This document shows positions 51,186 through 59,191 of a DNA stretch of 64,000 nucleotides, piece by piece. The stretch comes from Streptomyces antibioticus (GTDB lineage: Bacteria > Actinomycetota > Actinomycetes > Streptomycetales > Streptomycetaceae). Under the pieces are notes generated by a model. It was not told where the DNA came from. It made no database searches and was given only the letters and a program-made list of their open reading frames with translations. The position numbers were made by a program, and so were the translations under genes. Every line of letters begins with the position of its first letter. Position 1 is the stretch's first letter. Location: positions 7,015,750 through 7,079,749 of the forward strand of contig NZ_CM007717.1 in assembly GCF_002019855.1 (NCBI RefSeq), read 5' to 3'.

Positions 51186-51853
51186 CCGCCCGCGCATCCG
51201 CCCGCGTCCCGAACGGGCTCACCGTTCTCGACCTCTGCTGCGGCGCCGGCGGCCTCTCCTGGGGCTACTGGCTTGCCGGGTTCGACGTCGTCGGGGTCGA
51301 CAAGTTCCCCATGCCGAACTACCCGTTCGAGTTCCACCAGGCCGACGCCCTGGAATACCTGGCCGCCATAACCGAGTCGGGCGAGGTCGAGCGGTACGCG
51401 ATCGTCCACGCCTCCTGGCCGTGCCAGACCAAGGCGCGGGTCACCGCGTGGCGCGGCAGCCGGGAGAACCACCCCGACCTGATCACCCCCGGCAAGAAGC
51501 TTCAGCGGGCGTCCGGCCGGCCGTGGGTCATCGAGAACGTTCCCGAAGCCGCGTGGGACGGGACGCTGCGCCCGGATTACATCCTGTGCGGCTCCCAGTT
51601 CGGCCTGAACGTCCGTCGGCACCGCGTCTTCGAGACGTCGTGGGGCGGCGGCGGGGAGCTGCTCCCGCCCTGCTGGCACCCGAAGGGCGCCCGGAAGCTC
51701 ATGGCGTTCGAGCACAAGGACGAACGCGCCTATGCGGACGCGATGGGCTGCACGTGGATGAACAAGACCGAGGGCCGCCAAGCCGTGCCGCCCGCCTACT
51801 CCGAGTGGATCGGCCACCAGTTCCTGGCGCTGCACGTCGACCAAGCCGCGTGA
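51182..51853 (+). CDS. Short C5-cytosine-methyltransferase-like protein, copy 2
   Basis: 223 residues. Motif I VLDLCCGAGGLSWGYWLAG, motif VI VIENVP, but motif IV reads ASWPCQ where the family has SPPCQ; the catalytic Cys is kept. The C-terminus VPPAYSEWIGHQF matches the other copies. The N-terminus ARVPNGLTVLD is nearly identical to copy 3 (55138), with which it shares the upstream repeat. Confidence 0.83.
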   Translation: MTARASARVPNGLTVLDLCCGAGGLSWGYWLAGFDVVGVDKFPMPNYPFEFHQADALEYLAAITESGEVERYAIVHASWPCQTKARVTAWRGSRENHPDLITPGKKLQRASGRPWVIENVPEAAWDGTLRPDYILCGSQFGLNVRRHRVFETSWGGGGELLPPCWHPKGARKLMAFEHKDERAYADAMGCTWMNKTEGRQAVPPAYSEWIGHQFLALHVDQAA

Positions 51854-51867
51854 CCACCCACGCATGC

Positions 51868-51898
51868 CGGCCGCCCGGAGGCGTATTCCGGGCGGCCG
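51868..51898. terminator. GC-rich hairpin
   Basis: 12 bp stem CGGCCGCCCGGA/TCCGGGCGGCCG, seven-base loop, in the 75 bp gap after methyltransferase copy 2. Confidence 0.7.
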
Positions 51899-51928
51899 TG
51901 CCCCCACCCCATCACGGAAGGACCCCCG

Positions 51929-52195
51929 ATGACCAGCACCACCGAAACCGCCCGCGACCCGTTCGGGCCGCCCCTGCCGACCGCCGAGGAAGCCGCCGCC
52001 GCTGGGCGGATGGGCTGGAACCTGCGCTGCAACTCGTGCGGAGGCTACGGCGCGGCCTGGGTCCCGAAGATGCGGCCCGGCTGGGGTGCGCTCGCCCTGT
52101 GCCACCCGCACGAGCGGGAGCTGTACGCGATGCAGCGCCGTCACGCCGACGAACTCGCGTCGCTGGCGACCGTCAACTTCGAGCAGGACCGGTGA
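51929..52195 (+). CDS. Small CxxC protein
   Basis: 88 residues; LRCNSCGGYGAAWVPKMRPG and CHPHERE form a probable zinc site. ATG with GGAAGGA upstream. Overlaps the next GTG start. Confidence 0.62.
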   Translation: MTSTTETARDPFGPPLPTAEEAAAAGRMGWNLRCNSCGGYGAAWVPKMRPGWGALALCHPHERELYAMQRRHADELASLATVNFEQDR

Positions 52196-52962
52196 CCGCC
52201 ATGAACCCCGAGACCGCCCGCCTGACCGTCCGTGCCCGACTCGTCGCGTACCTCCAGCAGTCGGGGCTGAGCACGGCCCGCGCGGAGGCGAACATCGATG
52301 CGCTGCTGGCCGAGGAGCGCGCCGCCCCGCCCGTCGTCTCGTCTTCCGGTCGGGCCGCGCTGCTCCACGAAACCGCACTGTCCGCCACCGAGCGGCAGTT
52401 CCTGACCTTCGCCCTGGACCTGGCCGCCGACGAGATGGCCTCGCGCGGTGACGAGTTCGGTGCGGAGGACGAGGCGGCGCTGGACCTGCTGCGTCGGATG
52501 GCTGCCGAGGAACAACCCGCCGAGACGCAGGACGGCAGCCGGGACGCGATCATCGCCGACCTGCTCCCCGCCTGGGAAGCCGTCTACGAGCCCGGCAACG
52601 TCTCCGACTACCTGATCGGCTACGCCAACGACCAAGACGCAGCGACGGGCGCCGCCGAGGCATGGATGCGGTCGAAGGCCGAGGTGACCGGCCGCCTGGA
52701 GTGGGAGCCCTGGGGCACCGCCACCCCACTGCCGGACGGCTACGACGCCTGGTTCGAGTTGGTGGAGCGCCACGACGACGGGATCGACACCGGGCCCGGC
52801 ATCATCGTCCGCCACCGCATCGAGCCCGTTGTCGGGGAGCAGCCCGACACCCAGGAGACGCGGCACGTTGGCGGGAACGCGGAGGACTGCCCGGCCTGCC
52901 AAGAGCGGGGCTTCGACATGCTCAGCCACCCGTGGACCTGCCCAGGCCCGGCCGCCCCGTGA
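52192..52962 (+). CDS. Hypothetical protein
   Basis: 256 residues from a GTG at 52192 that overlaps the previous stop; the ATG three codons on (52201) is an alternative. Acidic, mostly helical; C-terminus has a CPACQERGFDMLSHPWTC zinc-like knuckle. No domain recognised. Confidence 0.62.
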   Translation: MTAMNPETARLTVRARLVAYLQQSGLSTARAEANIDALLAEERAAPPVVSSSGRAALLHETALSATERQFLTFALDLAADEMASRGDEFGAEDEAALDLLRRMAAEEQPAETQDGSRDAIIADLLPAWEAVYEPGNVSDYLIGYANDQDAATGAAEAWMRSKAEVTGRLEWEPWGTATPLPDGYDAWFELVERHDDGIDTGPGIIVRHRIEPVVGEQPDTQETRHVGGNAEDCPACQERGFDMLSHPWTCPGPAAP

Positions 52963-53351
52963 CGACCCTGCCGGCCTGTCTCCCGGCCGTGATCGCCGCC
53001 TGCATGGTCGCGGCCGGGGCGTTCGCGGTCCTCGTGCCGGTGGGGGCGTGGATCGACTGGCGGGAACGACGGCGGGTGGGGGCGAGGAAAGCCCTCAGCG
53101 CCCCTCTCGCGGCCGAAGTCCCCGCGAACGCACCGGCGGAGGTTCAGCCCGCCACGGGCGCGCCAGGCGGGCGCCTGCGGCTTCGCTCAACTCCCGTGCC
53201 GCCCACCGCTCCGCCCGCAACAGGCCCGTCTCGCCCTCGGGGTTGTTGCCAGGCGGCCTCACGGGGCGTTGGTGGGGGTTTTCCCGCACCGCCCCCGGAA
53301 CGGCCCTCACAGAGCCACTCAGAGGCTTTCGACCAGCAGGAGACACCGTGA
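52959..53351 (+). CDS. Small membrane protein with Pro-rich tail
   Basis: 130 residues, GTG start overlapping the previous stop. One transmembrane helix (about 5-28), then a basic Pro/Arg/Ala-rich cytoplasmic tail. Function unknown. Confidence 0.55.
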   Translation: MTTLPACLPAVIAACMVAAGAFAVLVPVGAWIDWRERRRVGARKALSAPLAAEVPANAPAEVQPATGAPGGRLRLRSTPVPPTAPPATGPSRPRGCCQAASRGVGGGFPAPPPERPSQSHSEAFDQQETP

Positions 53352-53764
53352 TCCGTGAGACCCGCTTCCTCATCAGCCGCAAGCCCTACGCCATTGACCT
53401 GTCCACCGTCACCGGCAAGCAGCACCCGCGCGGCGACCTCCACGCCTTCAGCGGCTCCGCCAACGCCGTCTGGTACCGGCGCAAGGACGGCGTCACCCGG
53501 GCCTGCATCGGAACGATGATGCTGTTCAGCCACTACCTGCCCGAGCCGCTGAACCTCGAGGACCCGCGGGCGGTCCTTGCCGCGGGTCTGGACGGACGGT
53601 ACGGCGGCGACTGCCACGGACGGTGGGACGGAGTCGGCTACTGGGGAGCCGAAGACCTCGACGTCCAGGCGCAGCACCTTGCGACCCTCCGGCCGATGCT
53701 TGCCGACTACCCGTCCACCCCGCCCGGCTACGACGGCTGGTGGACATTCCAGACCCCTGCCTGA
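53348..53764 (+). CDS. Hypothetical protein
   Basis: 138 residues, GTG start, soluble; begins MIRETRFLISRKPYAIDLS with aromatic-rich strands (GYWGAEDLDVQ, GYDGWWTFQ). A hairpin (53776-53798) follows. No known domain. Confidence 0.62.
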   Translation: MIRETRFLISRKPYAIDLSTVTGKQHPRGDLHAFSGSANAVWYRRKDGVTRACIGTMMLFSHYLPEPLNLEDPRAVLAAGLDGRYGGDCHGRWDGVGYWGAEDLDVQAQHLATLRPMLADYPSTPPGYDGWWTFQTPA

Positions 53765-53775
53765 CCCCGCCCGTC

Positions 53776-53798
53776 GGCCGCCCCCACCCGGGGCGGCC
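53776..53798. terminator. GC-rich hairpin
   Basis: GGCCGCCCC/GGGGCGGCC with a five-base loop in a 54 bp gap. Confidence 0.62.
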
Positions 53799-53818
53799 CC
53801 ACCACCAGGAGACCTGCC

Positions 53819-54307
53819 ATGGCCCACCTCGACCACGACTTCGTGGCCCGCGCGAGCACCGACGCCATCCGCGCCCAATACGAACGCGCCCAGGCCACGG
53901 CCGACATGTGGGCCGACCGGGCCCGCGACCTGTTCCTCCTGCTCTGCGCCCGCGAAGACGCCAGGGGCGCCACTGCACCCGCTGCTCGCCCGACCCGAAA
54001 GGCCAACACGTGCCCCGCCAGCTACGTCCCCGAGACCTGCCCCCACTGCGACGAACCCCAAGACCCGAGCCAGACCGACAAGCACGTTGCCGAGGCTCAC
54101 GCCAACATCCCACCCTGCACCGCCACCCTCGACAGCGAGTACCACGACGGTGTCCTGCACTGTGTCCTCCGCGCCTGGCACCGCTCCGGGCACGGCGAGT
54201 ACGGCGAGTACCACGTCAGCGCCCGCGGCCCGGTCGGGCGCACCGTGTGGAACGACACCGCCATCGGCGCGACCCCGCACAGCGTCGGCCCGGAGTCCCG
54301 ACCGTGA
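53819..54307 (+). CDS. Hypothetical protein with C2H2-like motif
   Basis: 162 residues. An N-terminal helix, then CPHCDEPQDPSQTDKHVAEAH, which fits a C-x2-C...H-x4-H zinc finger, and a C-terminal beta-rich part with HSGHGEYGEYHVS-like repeats. GTGA overlap with the next gene. Confidence 0.65.
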   Translation: MAHLDHDFVARASTDAIRAQYERAQATADMWADRARDLFLLLCAREDARGATAPAARPTRKANTCPASYVPETCPHCDEPQDPSQTDKHVAEAHANIPPCTATLDSEYHDGVLHCVLRAWHRSGHGEYGEYHVSARGPVGRTVWNDTAIGATPHSVGPESRP

Positions 54308-54780
54308 CCGCCCGCGCCAAAGCCCGAACCTGCTGGACCGCCGCCACCGCCAGCCTCACCCTCGCCCTCACCGCCATCCCCTGGGGCACACCCGCCGCCA
54401 TACCCGGCATCACCGGCGCGGTCGTCTTCACCTGGCTCGCCGCCGGCTACCGCGACCAGCACCGAGCCCATGTCCGCCACTGCGAGCAGGTCCGCCCCCT
54501 GACCAGCGGAAACCAACAAGACCACCACACACCACACCCACCCCCAACCAACGACACCACCGCCCCCCTTTTCCGTGCATGCCATCCATCACCACAGAAC
54601 GGACACCATGAACACGACAGACGGCCACCGGCCCGAGCCCTGGTTCTGGGAATGCGAGCCCAGCGAATGCCCCAACGGGCCCGAGCCCGACGACACCACC
54701 GACGAGTGGGACGCCTGGAGCAACCGCCACGTCTGGAGCCCCCAGGACGCCCGCGTCTGCCTCGACACCCCCGCCGGTGA
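54304..54780 (+). CDS. Membrane protein whose 3' end was replaced by the repeat
   Basis: 158 residues as read. The first ~63 are a normal two-helix membrane protein (LTLALTAIPWGTPAAIPGITG...). From 54492 the frame enters the 132 bp repeat out of phase with the stop used in copy 1 and runs on 173 bp antisensically nonsensical into the next gene (His/Arg-rich tail). The tail is almost surely a by-product of the duplication; the true ancestral end is lost. Confidence 0.5.
   Translation: MTARAKARTCWTAATASLTLALTAIPWGTPAAIPGITGAVVFTWLAAGYRDQHRAHVRHCEQVRPLTSGNQQDHHTPHPPPTNDTTAPLFRACHPSPQNGHHEHDRRPPARALVLGMRAQRMPQRARARRHHRRVGRLEQPPRLEPPGRPRLPRHPRR
54492..54623. repeat. 132 bp exact direct repeat, copy 2
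   Basis: Identical to 50665-50796, 3.8 kb to the left. Similarity resumes at the end of the following gene and continues into the methyltransferase start, so the unit was a leader-ORF-methyltransferase module. Confidence 0.95.
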
Positions 54781-55141
54781 CGCCTGCGCCGAATGCTCCG
54801 AGGACCACGGGGAGTTCGTCCCCTGGTCCGCCTGTCGCATCCGCCCCCGCCGAAAGGACAAGCCCATGCCCGAAAGGCCTGCCCATCAGCCCGAGACCGT
54901 CCAGGTCGGCGGCCTCGCATGCGTCGAACGCGAATGCGACGACTACGTCACCGACGACGGCAACGAGGTCCCCAACCTCGACACCTGCACCCACCTCCGC
55001 GAGATGGAGATCTGCCCGGCCTGCACCGCCGCCAACGGCCGCCCTGAAGACCTGCCCTCGGTCGTCGCCTGGACCGACTGCCCGCACAACACGACCGCCC
55101 CTGCCGCTGTTGCCGCCGGCGCCACCCAGGACCCGGCATGA
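54608..55141 (+). CDS. Cys-rich hypothetical protein (copy 2 of the module)
   Basis: 177 residues, ATG at 54608. Eleven cysteines, several in pairs (WECEPSECPNG, ACAECSEDHG, EICPACTAANG), suggest metal binding. Ends match the copy 1 protein (MNTTD start, ATQDPA end). ATGA into methyltransferase copy 3. Confidence 0.65.
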   Translation: MNTTDGHRPEPWFWECEPSECPNGPEPDDTTDEWDAWSNRHVWSPQDARVCLDTPAGDACAECSEDHGEFVPWSACRIRPRRKDKPMPERPAHQPETVQVGGLACVERECDDYVTDDGNEVPNLDTCTHLREMEICPACTAANGRPEDLPSVVAWTDCPHNTTAPAAVAAGATQDPA

Positions 55142-55854
55142 CCCCGCCCGCCCGCGTCCCGAACGGGCTCACCGTCCTCGACACCTACTGCTGCGCCGGC
55201 GGCATGGCCATGGGCTACTGGCTCGCCGGCTTCGACGTCGTCGGCGTCGATATCCAACCCCAGCCCAACTACCCGTTCACGTTCGTCCAGGCCGACGCCG
55301 TCGAGTACATCCGCGCCCACGGCCACGAGTACGACCTAGGCCACGGCTCCCCGCCCTGCCAGGCGTACACGCCGCTCAACGCCTACAACCACAAGACCTA
55401 TCCCGACCTGATCGCCCCGACCCGGGCCGCGTTCGAGGCGGCCGGCCTGCCCTACGTGATCGAGAACGTGGAAGCCGCGGCACCCGAACTCCGGGATCCG
55501 GCGCTGCTGTGCGGGCCGATGTTCGGTCTGCGCGTGTACCGGCACCGGCTGTTCGAGACGAACTGGGACCTGCCCGCGCCCGCCCACCCCAAGCACGTCG
55601 AGCGGTGCGCGAGGAACGGCTACCTGCCCACACCGGAGAAGCCGTTCATGTCCATCCACGGCGGCCGGCACTCCCGGGCGTGGCAGAACGCGGCCTGCGA
55701 CGCCATGGGCATGCCGTGGATCAAGGTCCCGGCCGGCGGCGACATCAAGCTCGGCATCCGCGAAGTCTGCGAGGCCATCCCTCCCGCCTACTCGCGGTGG
55801 ATCGGGGAGCGCGCGGCCGAGCACATCCTCGGCCAGCAGGCCGCCGCCGCGTGA
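55138..55854 (+). CDS. Short C5-cytosine-methyltransferase-like protein, copy 3
   Basis: 238 residues. Motif I VLDTYCCAGGMAMGYWLAG, motif IV GSPPCQ with catalytic Cys, motif VI YVIENVEA, and IPPAYSRWIGE at the end. Its middle (LLCGPMFGLRVYRHRLFET) is closest to copy 1, its N-terminus to copy 2, a mosaic pattern. Confidence 0.86.
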   Translation: MTPPARVPNGLTVLDTYCCAGGMAMGYWLAGFDVVGVDIQPQPNYPFTFVQADAVEYIRAHGHEYDLGHGSPPCQAYTPLNAYNHKTYPDLIAPTRAAFEAAGLPYVIENVEAAAPELRDPALLCGPMFGLRVYRHRLFETNWDLPAPAHPKHVERCARNGYLPTPEKPFMSIHGGRHSRAWQNAACDAMGMPWIKVPAGGDIKLGIREVCEAIPPAYSRWIGERAAEHILGQQAAAA

Positions 55855-55865
55855 CCGCACGCAGC

Positions 55866-55896
55866 CGGCTGCTCCGGGGTGTGTCCGGAGCGGCCG
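55866..55896. terminator. GC-rich hairpin
   Basis: 12 bp stem CGGCTGCTCCGG/CCGGAGCGGCCG (one G-U) after methyltransferase copy 3; same position and shape as the hairpin after copy 2. Confidence 0.65.
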
Positions 55897-55926
55897 TGCC
55901 CACCACCGTACCGAGAGGAACCGATC

Positions 55927-56412
55927 ATGCCCCAGCAGCCCATCCCCGACACCCCGCACAACCGCATGTCCGGCCCGATCCACGGCTGGTTCAGCCTCAG
56001 CTACAGCAACTACCAGGTGCTGAACCGCACGTTGATGCAGTGCATGCCGATCGCCTGGCAGGACCGCATGGTCGCCTGCCTGGAGGAGCTGCGCGACGCG
56101 TTCGAGCACGTGCCGCAGGCCGAGTGCTTCCGCGTGGAGGCCGCGACCGAGCACGAGGTGTCCGACCTCGACGAGGAGCAGCGCAAGCAACTCGGCATCA
56201 CGGAGGACTGGTACCGCGACCAGACCCCTCCCGACGGCCTGTCCGTGGAGGGCTTGGCCGAGTGGGAGGCCGAGCACGAGGACCCCGACGGCCCGTCCTA
56301 CCACCGCGACGGTGAGGAGATCAACGGAGGCGACCGTGTGCTGCTCCCGGCGGTGGATCCGGTGCCGCACTACCGGCATGCCGCGTACATCGCGCCGAAG
56401 ACCGACGCGTGA
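55927..56412 (+). CDS. Hypothetical protein
   Basis: 161 residues, ATG with GAGAGGAACC upstream. Opens HNRMSGPIHGWFSLSYSNYQVLNRTLMQ, with many aromatic residues and an acidic C-terminal half. I recall this opening pattern from small actinophage proteins but know no function. GTGA overlap downstream. Confidence 0.66.
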   Translation: MPQQPIPDTPHNRMSGPIHGWFSLSYSNYQVLNRTLMQCMPIAWQDRMVACLEELRDAFEHVPQAECFRVEAATEHEVSDLDEEQRKQLGITEDWYRDQTPPDGLSVEGLAEWEAEHEDPDGPSYHRDGEEINGGDRVLLPAVDPVPHYRHAAYIAPKTDA

Positions 56413-56732
56413 CCCCACCGACTGATCTTGGAGTGATCGTGAACCAGCCCACCCAGCCCCCGGCCGACGAGACCCGACCGACCGTCACCCCCGACCCTGA
56501 CCGGAGCGGCGTGATCCTGCACCTGCCGGACGTCAGCTACGTGGACACGCAGGTGTGGGCGGTGGATGTCGGCCTGTCGCCCGAGGCGCTGGAAGCGTTG
56601 CGCACGACGCTCGCTGTCCTGCCGACGCCCACCCAGTCCAACGAGCGCCGCGACCGGTACGCGGCAGCCATCCGCGACAACGACGGATGGGTCCTCGACG
56701 GCGGCCAGCACATGCTCGACGCGCCACCGTGA
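56409..56732 (+). CDS. Hypothetical protein
   Basis: 107 residues, GTG start. Compact: GVILHLPDVSYVDTQVWAVD then a helix LSPEALEALRTTLAVLP. Overlaps the next small gene by GTGA. Confidence 0.6.
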   Translation: MTPPTDLGVIVNQPTQPPADETRPTVTPDPDRSGVILHLPDVSYVDTQVWAVDVGLSPEALEALRTTLAVLPTPTQSNERRDRYAAAIRDNDGWVLDGGQHMLDAPP

Positions 56733-56818
56733 CGGGCTTCAACGATCCGCAGCCGCCCCGCCCCAACCGCGCCACCCGACGCGCACTGAAGCGCGCAGCA
56801 CGGAGGAAGAACCGATGA
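56729..56818 (+). CDS. 29-residue basic peptide
   Basis: GTG start overlapping the previous stop; ends ATRRALKRAARRKNR. Overlaps the next ATG by four bases. The tight overlaps argue that it is translated. Confidence 0.5.
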   Translation: MTGFNDPQPPRPNRATRRALKRAARRKNR

Positions 56819-57345
56819 CCGACCAGCACAACGAGTGGACACAGATCGAGGCCCGCGCCTTCAACGCCGTCCTACCGGCCCTGCGCGCGGCCGGCGAGTG
56901 GCTGCCGCTGACCGCCCGACGCGCCGTCGCAAACGCCGTTCTGACGGAACTGAAGCGCGAGCTGGACGCCCTCGCCGACTACGAGAACCGCCTCACCTGG
57001 CACACCACATGCGAGGCCTGTGCCCGGATCCTCGACTCCAGCATCCGCGAAACCGAACGTCGGGAACGCGCCGAGAACGCCCTCGCCCGCGTGCGTAAGG
57101 CCTGCGACTCCGTGAGGGCAGCCGACCAAGGCCACAACCCCGCAGTCGACTGGGTGGTCATGCGCGTCCTCGAAGCCATCGACGCCCGCCTCGTCAACCA
57201 GTCCGCCCCCGTCCACTGCCCCTGCAACGGCGTGCACTTCCCCAGCCCGGACAGCTGCCGCTGGTGCAAGTGCCACCGGACCGGCAGGACCGCGCCTGTC
57301 CCGGCAGCGACCGAAGCGACCGACACCACGAAGGAGCAGCAGTAA
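56815..57345 (+). CDS. Hypothetical protein with Cys-rich C-terminus
   Basis: 176 residues, ATG with GGAGGAAGAACC upstream. Helical N-terminal two thirds, then HCPCNGVHFPSPDSCRWCKCH, a likely zinc site. Ends the plus-strand string; a strong terminator follows. Confidence 0.65.
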   Translation: MTDQHNEWTQIEARAFNAVLPALRAAGEWLPLTARRAVANAVLTELKRELDALADYENRLTWHTTCEACARILDSSIRETERRERAENALARVRKACDSVRAADQGHNPAVDWVVMRVLEAIDARLVNQSAPVHCPCNGVHFPSPDSCRWCKCHRTGRTAPVPAATEATDTTKEQQ

Positions 57346-57413
57346 CGGGCGTACCATCGGCTCACCGGCTGCTGCTCCCGCTGCTCGTAGCCGCCGGGCT
57401 GCTACAGCACAAA

Positions 57414-57446
57414 GCGCCCCTCGCCATCTCCCGTGGCGAGGGGCGC
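57414..57446. terminator. Bidirectional hairpin terminator
   Basis: Perfect 13 bp stem GCGCCCCTCGCCA/TGGCGAGGGGCGC between convergent genes ending at 57345 and 57461. Confidence 0.85.
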
Positions 57447-57460
57447 AGCTGTGTTCGGGG

Positions 57461-57718
57461 CTACTCCCCGGGCCCCTCCAGATCCGTGCGCTTCCCCTGC
57501 CGGATGCCTGCCTGCCGCTGCGCCCAGTACTGATCGAACCAGGCGACGTCGTACTCCGGCCGGGATGAGCCCGGCCTGAACACGGGAGGCGGCCAGCCCT
57601 CGGCGGGATTTGTGGCGAGCCGATGGATCAGGGTGCGGCTCCTGCCCACTCTCTCGGCGAGTTTCGGGATGGTCATCGTCTCCCTCTCCGGCTGCTGCCG
57701 CTCGGGGGCGTCGGGCAT
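57461..57718 (-). CDS. AlpA/excisionase-like helix-turn-helix protein
   Basis: 85 residues from the ATG at 57718, preceded by GGGAGGA. Reads MTIPKLAERVGRSRTLIHRL then PPPVFRPGSSRPEYDVAWFDQYW, the MerR-like winged helix of small excisionase/AlpA proteins. One of few minus-strand genes in this part of the element; likely a regulator, or an accessory in excision. Confidence 0.75.
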   Translation of the reverse strand: MPDAPERQQPERETMTIPKLAERVGRSRTLIHRLATNPAEGWPPPVFRPGSSRPEYDVAWFDQYWAQRQAGIRQGKRTDLEGPGE

Positions 57719-57867
57719 GGGGTAATCCTCCCGGAGAGGTGTGGACATTGTCCATACTTCTCGATACGGTCGTACTCGGTAAAGGGAAAACCCCTCAGCC
57801 CATGTGGAGTTGGCGCTCCGGGCCGAGGGGTGGACCCCTCTCACAGCGACGAAAGAGCAGGTCCACT

Positions 57868-57990
57868 GTGGATCGTAGCCAGCCGCAACCCCAGCAGCCC
57901 ACCCCGGCGCAGCCCGAACCCTCGCGCGCCCCGCTGCCCCCGCAAACCCACCAACTCATCGCACGCCTCGAACGAGCCCTCACACAATGA
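57868..57990 (+). CDS. 40-residue Pro/Gln-rich peptide
   Basis: GTG start; DRSQPQPQQPTPAQPEPSR then a short helix THQLIARLERALTQ. ATGA overlap with the next small ORF. Sits downstream of a possible stem (57787-57831). Confidence 0.45.
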   Translation: MDRSQPQPQQPTPAQPEPSRAPLPPQTHQLIARLERALTQ

Positions 57991-58076
57991 GCCGGCCCCG
58001 CCCCCGCACCGCACTCCTCCTCGCACTCGCCAGCCTCACCACCACCATCACCGCGCTCTACACCACCCTCCACTAA
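57987..58076 (+). CDS. 29-residue single-helix membrane peptide
   Basis: Basic start (MSRPRPR) and one hydrophobic helix (TALLLALASLTTTITALY). ATGA-coupled to the previous peptide. Confidence 0.45.
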   Translation: MSRPRPRTALLLALASLTTTITALYTTLH

Positions 58077-58079
58077 GCC

Positions 58080-58127
58080 GCCGGGCTGGCGGACAGACAG
58101 GCTCCCCTCCCGTCCCGCCAGCCCGGC
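58080..58127. terminator. GC-rich hairpin
   Basis: Perfect 13 bp stem GCCGGGCTGGCGG/CCGCCAGCCCGGC with a 22-base loop, between small genes. Confidence 0.65.
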
Positions 58128-58148
58128 ACCCACGAAAGGAAACAACCC

Positions 58149-58322
58149 ATGAGCACCAACTTCGACAAGGCGATGCAACGCGAACTCAAGGCCACCGAAG
58201 CCGAACTCGACCACAAGCTGAACAGCCCTGACAGCCCCTCCTACACGCCCGCCGAACTCGGCCGCATCGTCAGCAGCGCCATCCTCGACGCCCAACTCCG
58301 AGCCAGCACGGACAGCCAGTGA
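58149..58322 (+). CDS. Small helical hypothetical protein
   Basis: 57 residues, ATG with GAAAGGAAAC upstream: MSTNFDKAMQRELKATEAEL and a second helix. GTGA overlap with the zinc-ribbon peptide. Confidence 0.55.
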   Translation: MSTNFDKAMQRELKATEAELDHKLNSPDSPSYTPAELGRIVSSAILDAQLRASTDSQ

Positions 58323-58417
58323 CCTGCCCCAAGTGCCGCGCCCCGATGCGCCAAAAGCCCGGCATCCCCTGGTGGACCTGCACCAACCGCCGCTGCGGAT
58401 GGCGCCAGCCCGCATAG
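58319..58417 (+). CDS. 32-residue zinc-ribbon peptide
   Basis: GTG start overlapping the previous stop. CPKCRAPM and CTNRRCGW give the four cysteines of a zinc ribbon. Confidence 0.52.
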   Translation: MTCPKCRAPMRQKPGIPWWTCTNRRCGWRQPA

Positions 58418-58472
58418 ACCACCAGCCCCGCTGACCGGCACCCACCCAGCCACCACCGAAAGGAGGCCCACC

Positions 58473-58646
58473 ATGGGCCTGTTCAGCAAGAACGAGACCG
58501 GCAAGCCCTGCCAAGCCTGCGGCCACGAGACCACCCCCGAAGACCCCGCCGTCCGCACCAAGAACGGCAACGCCCGCATCCACAAAAGCCACACCACCAC
58601 CCCGGGCAACGGCTTCTACGGCGAGAAGACCAAGCGCTTCACCTGA
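58473..58646 (+). CDS. 57-residue protein with one CxxC
   Basis: ATG with AAGGAGG upstream. KPCQACGHETTPEDP then a basic C-terminus. Located just before the membrane and translocase genes. Confidence 0.55.
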   Translation: MGLFSKNETGKPCQACGHETTPEDPAVRTKNGNARIHKSHTTTPGNGFYGEKTKRFT

Positions 58647-58727
58647 CCGGCTGGCCGGTAGCCCACGTCCCACGCCCCGCCCCGGAGCGTGGGACGGAGA
58701 GATCCGACCAACCACCGGGAGCCCGCC

Positions 58728-58907
58728 ATGTGCCGCGACAAGCGCACCACCAAACAAGTCCAAGGTGCCATCACTGCCGGCGCCCGACTCGCCCACCAGA
58801 TCGAGAGCGACCCCATGTCTACCCCGCAGCAGCGAGACCTCGCCAACAAGCTGCACGACCAAATCAACACCGAACTCACCGAACTCGACCACCGCCGCAA
58901 CCACTGA
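58728..58907 (+). CDS. 59-residue helical protein
   Basis: ATG at 58728 with GGGAGC upstream; helical, charged (QQRDLANKLHDQINTELTEL). Ends 9 bp before the next gene. Function unknown. Confidence 0.52.
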   Translation: MCRDKRTTKQVQGAITAGARLAHQIESDPMSTPQQRDLANKLHDQINTELTELDHRRNH

Positions 58908-58916
58908 GGAGCGCCG

Positions 58917-59168
58917 ATGCCACGCCGCCAGAGCACCCTGCTCCGCAACCTGTTCATCGCCAGCCTGATCATCCTTGCCGCCATGCACCCGCAGGCGGTC
59001 GGATCCATGGCGCAGCTCGGCGCCGGCCTCGTGCTGGCCATCGTCCAAGGCATCGCCACCGCGGCCGCCGACAACCCCGGCGCCGCCGCCATCGCCGGAC
59101 TCGGCGTGTACGTCACCCACCAAATCCGTTCGCACCGACCCCGCACCGCCCGCCCGCACCGCGCCTGA
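58917..59168 (+). CDS. Spd-like small membrane protein
   Basis: 83 residues with two hydrophobic helices (about 10-22 and 33-65) and a basic tail. Its position just before the translocase genes matches the small 'spread' (Spd) proteins of streptomycete conjugative elements, which help intramycelial transfer; assigned by context only. Confidence 0.6.
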   Translation: MPRRQSTLLRNLFIASLIILAAMHPQAVGSMAQLGAGLVLAIVQGIATAAADNPGAAAIAGLGVYVTHQIRSHRPRTARPHRA

Positions 59169-59191
59169 TCGCCCGCACCCGGAGGCTCCCC

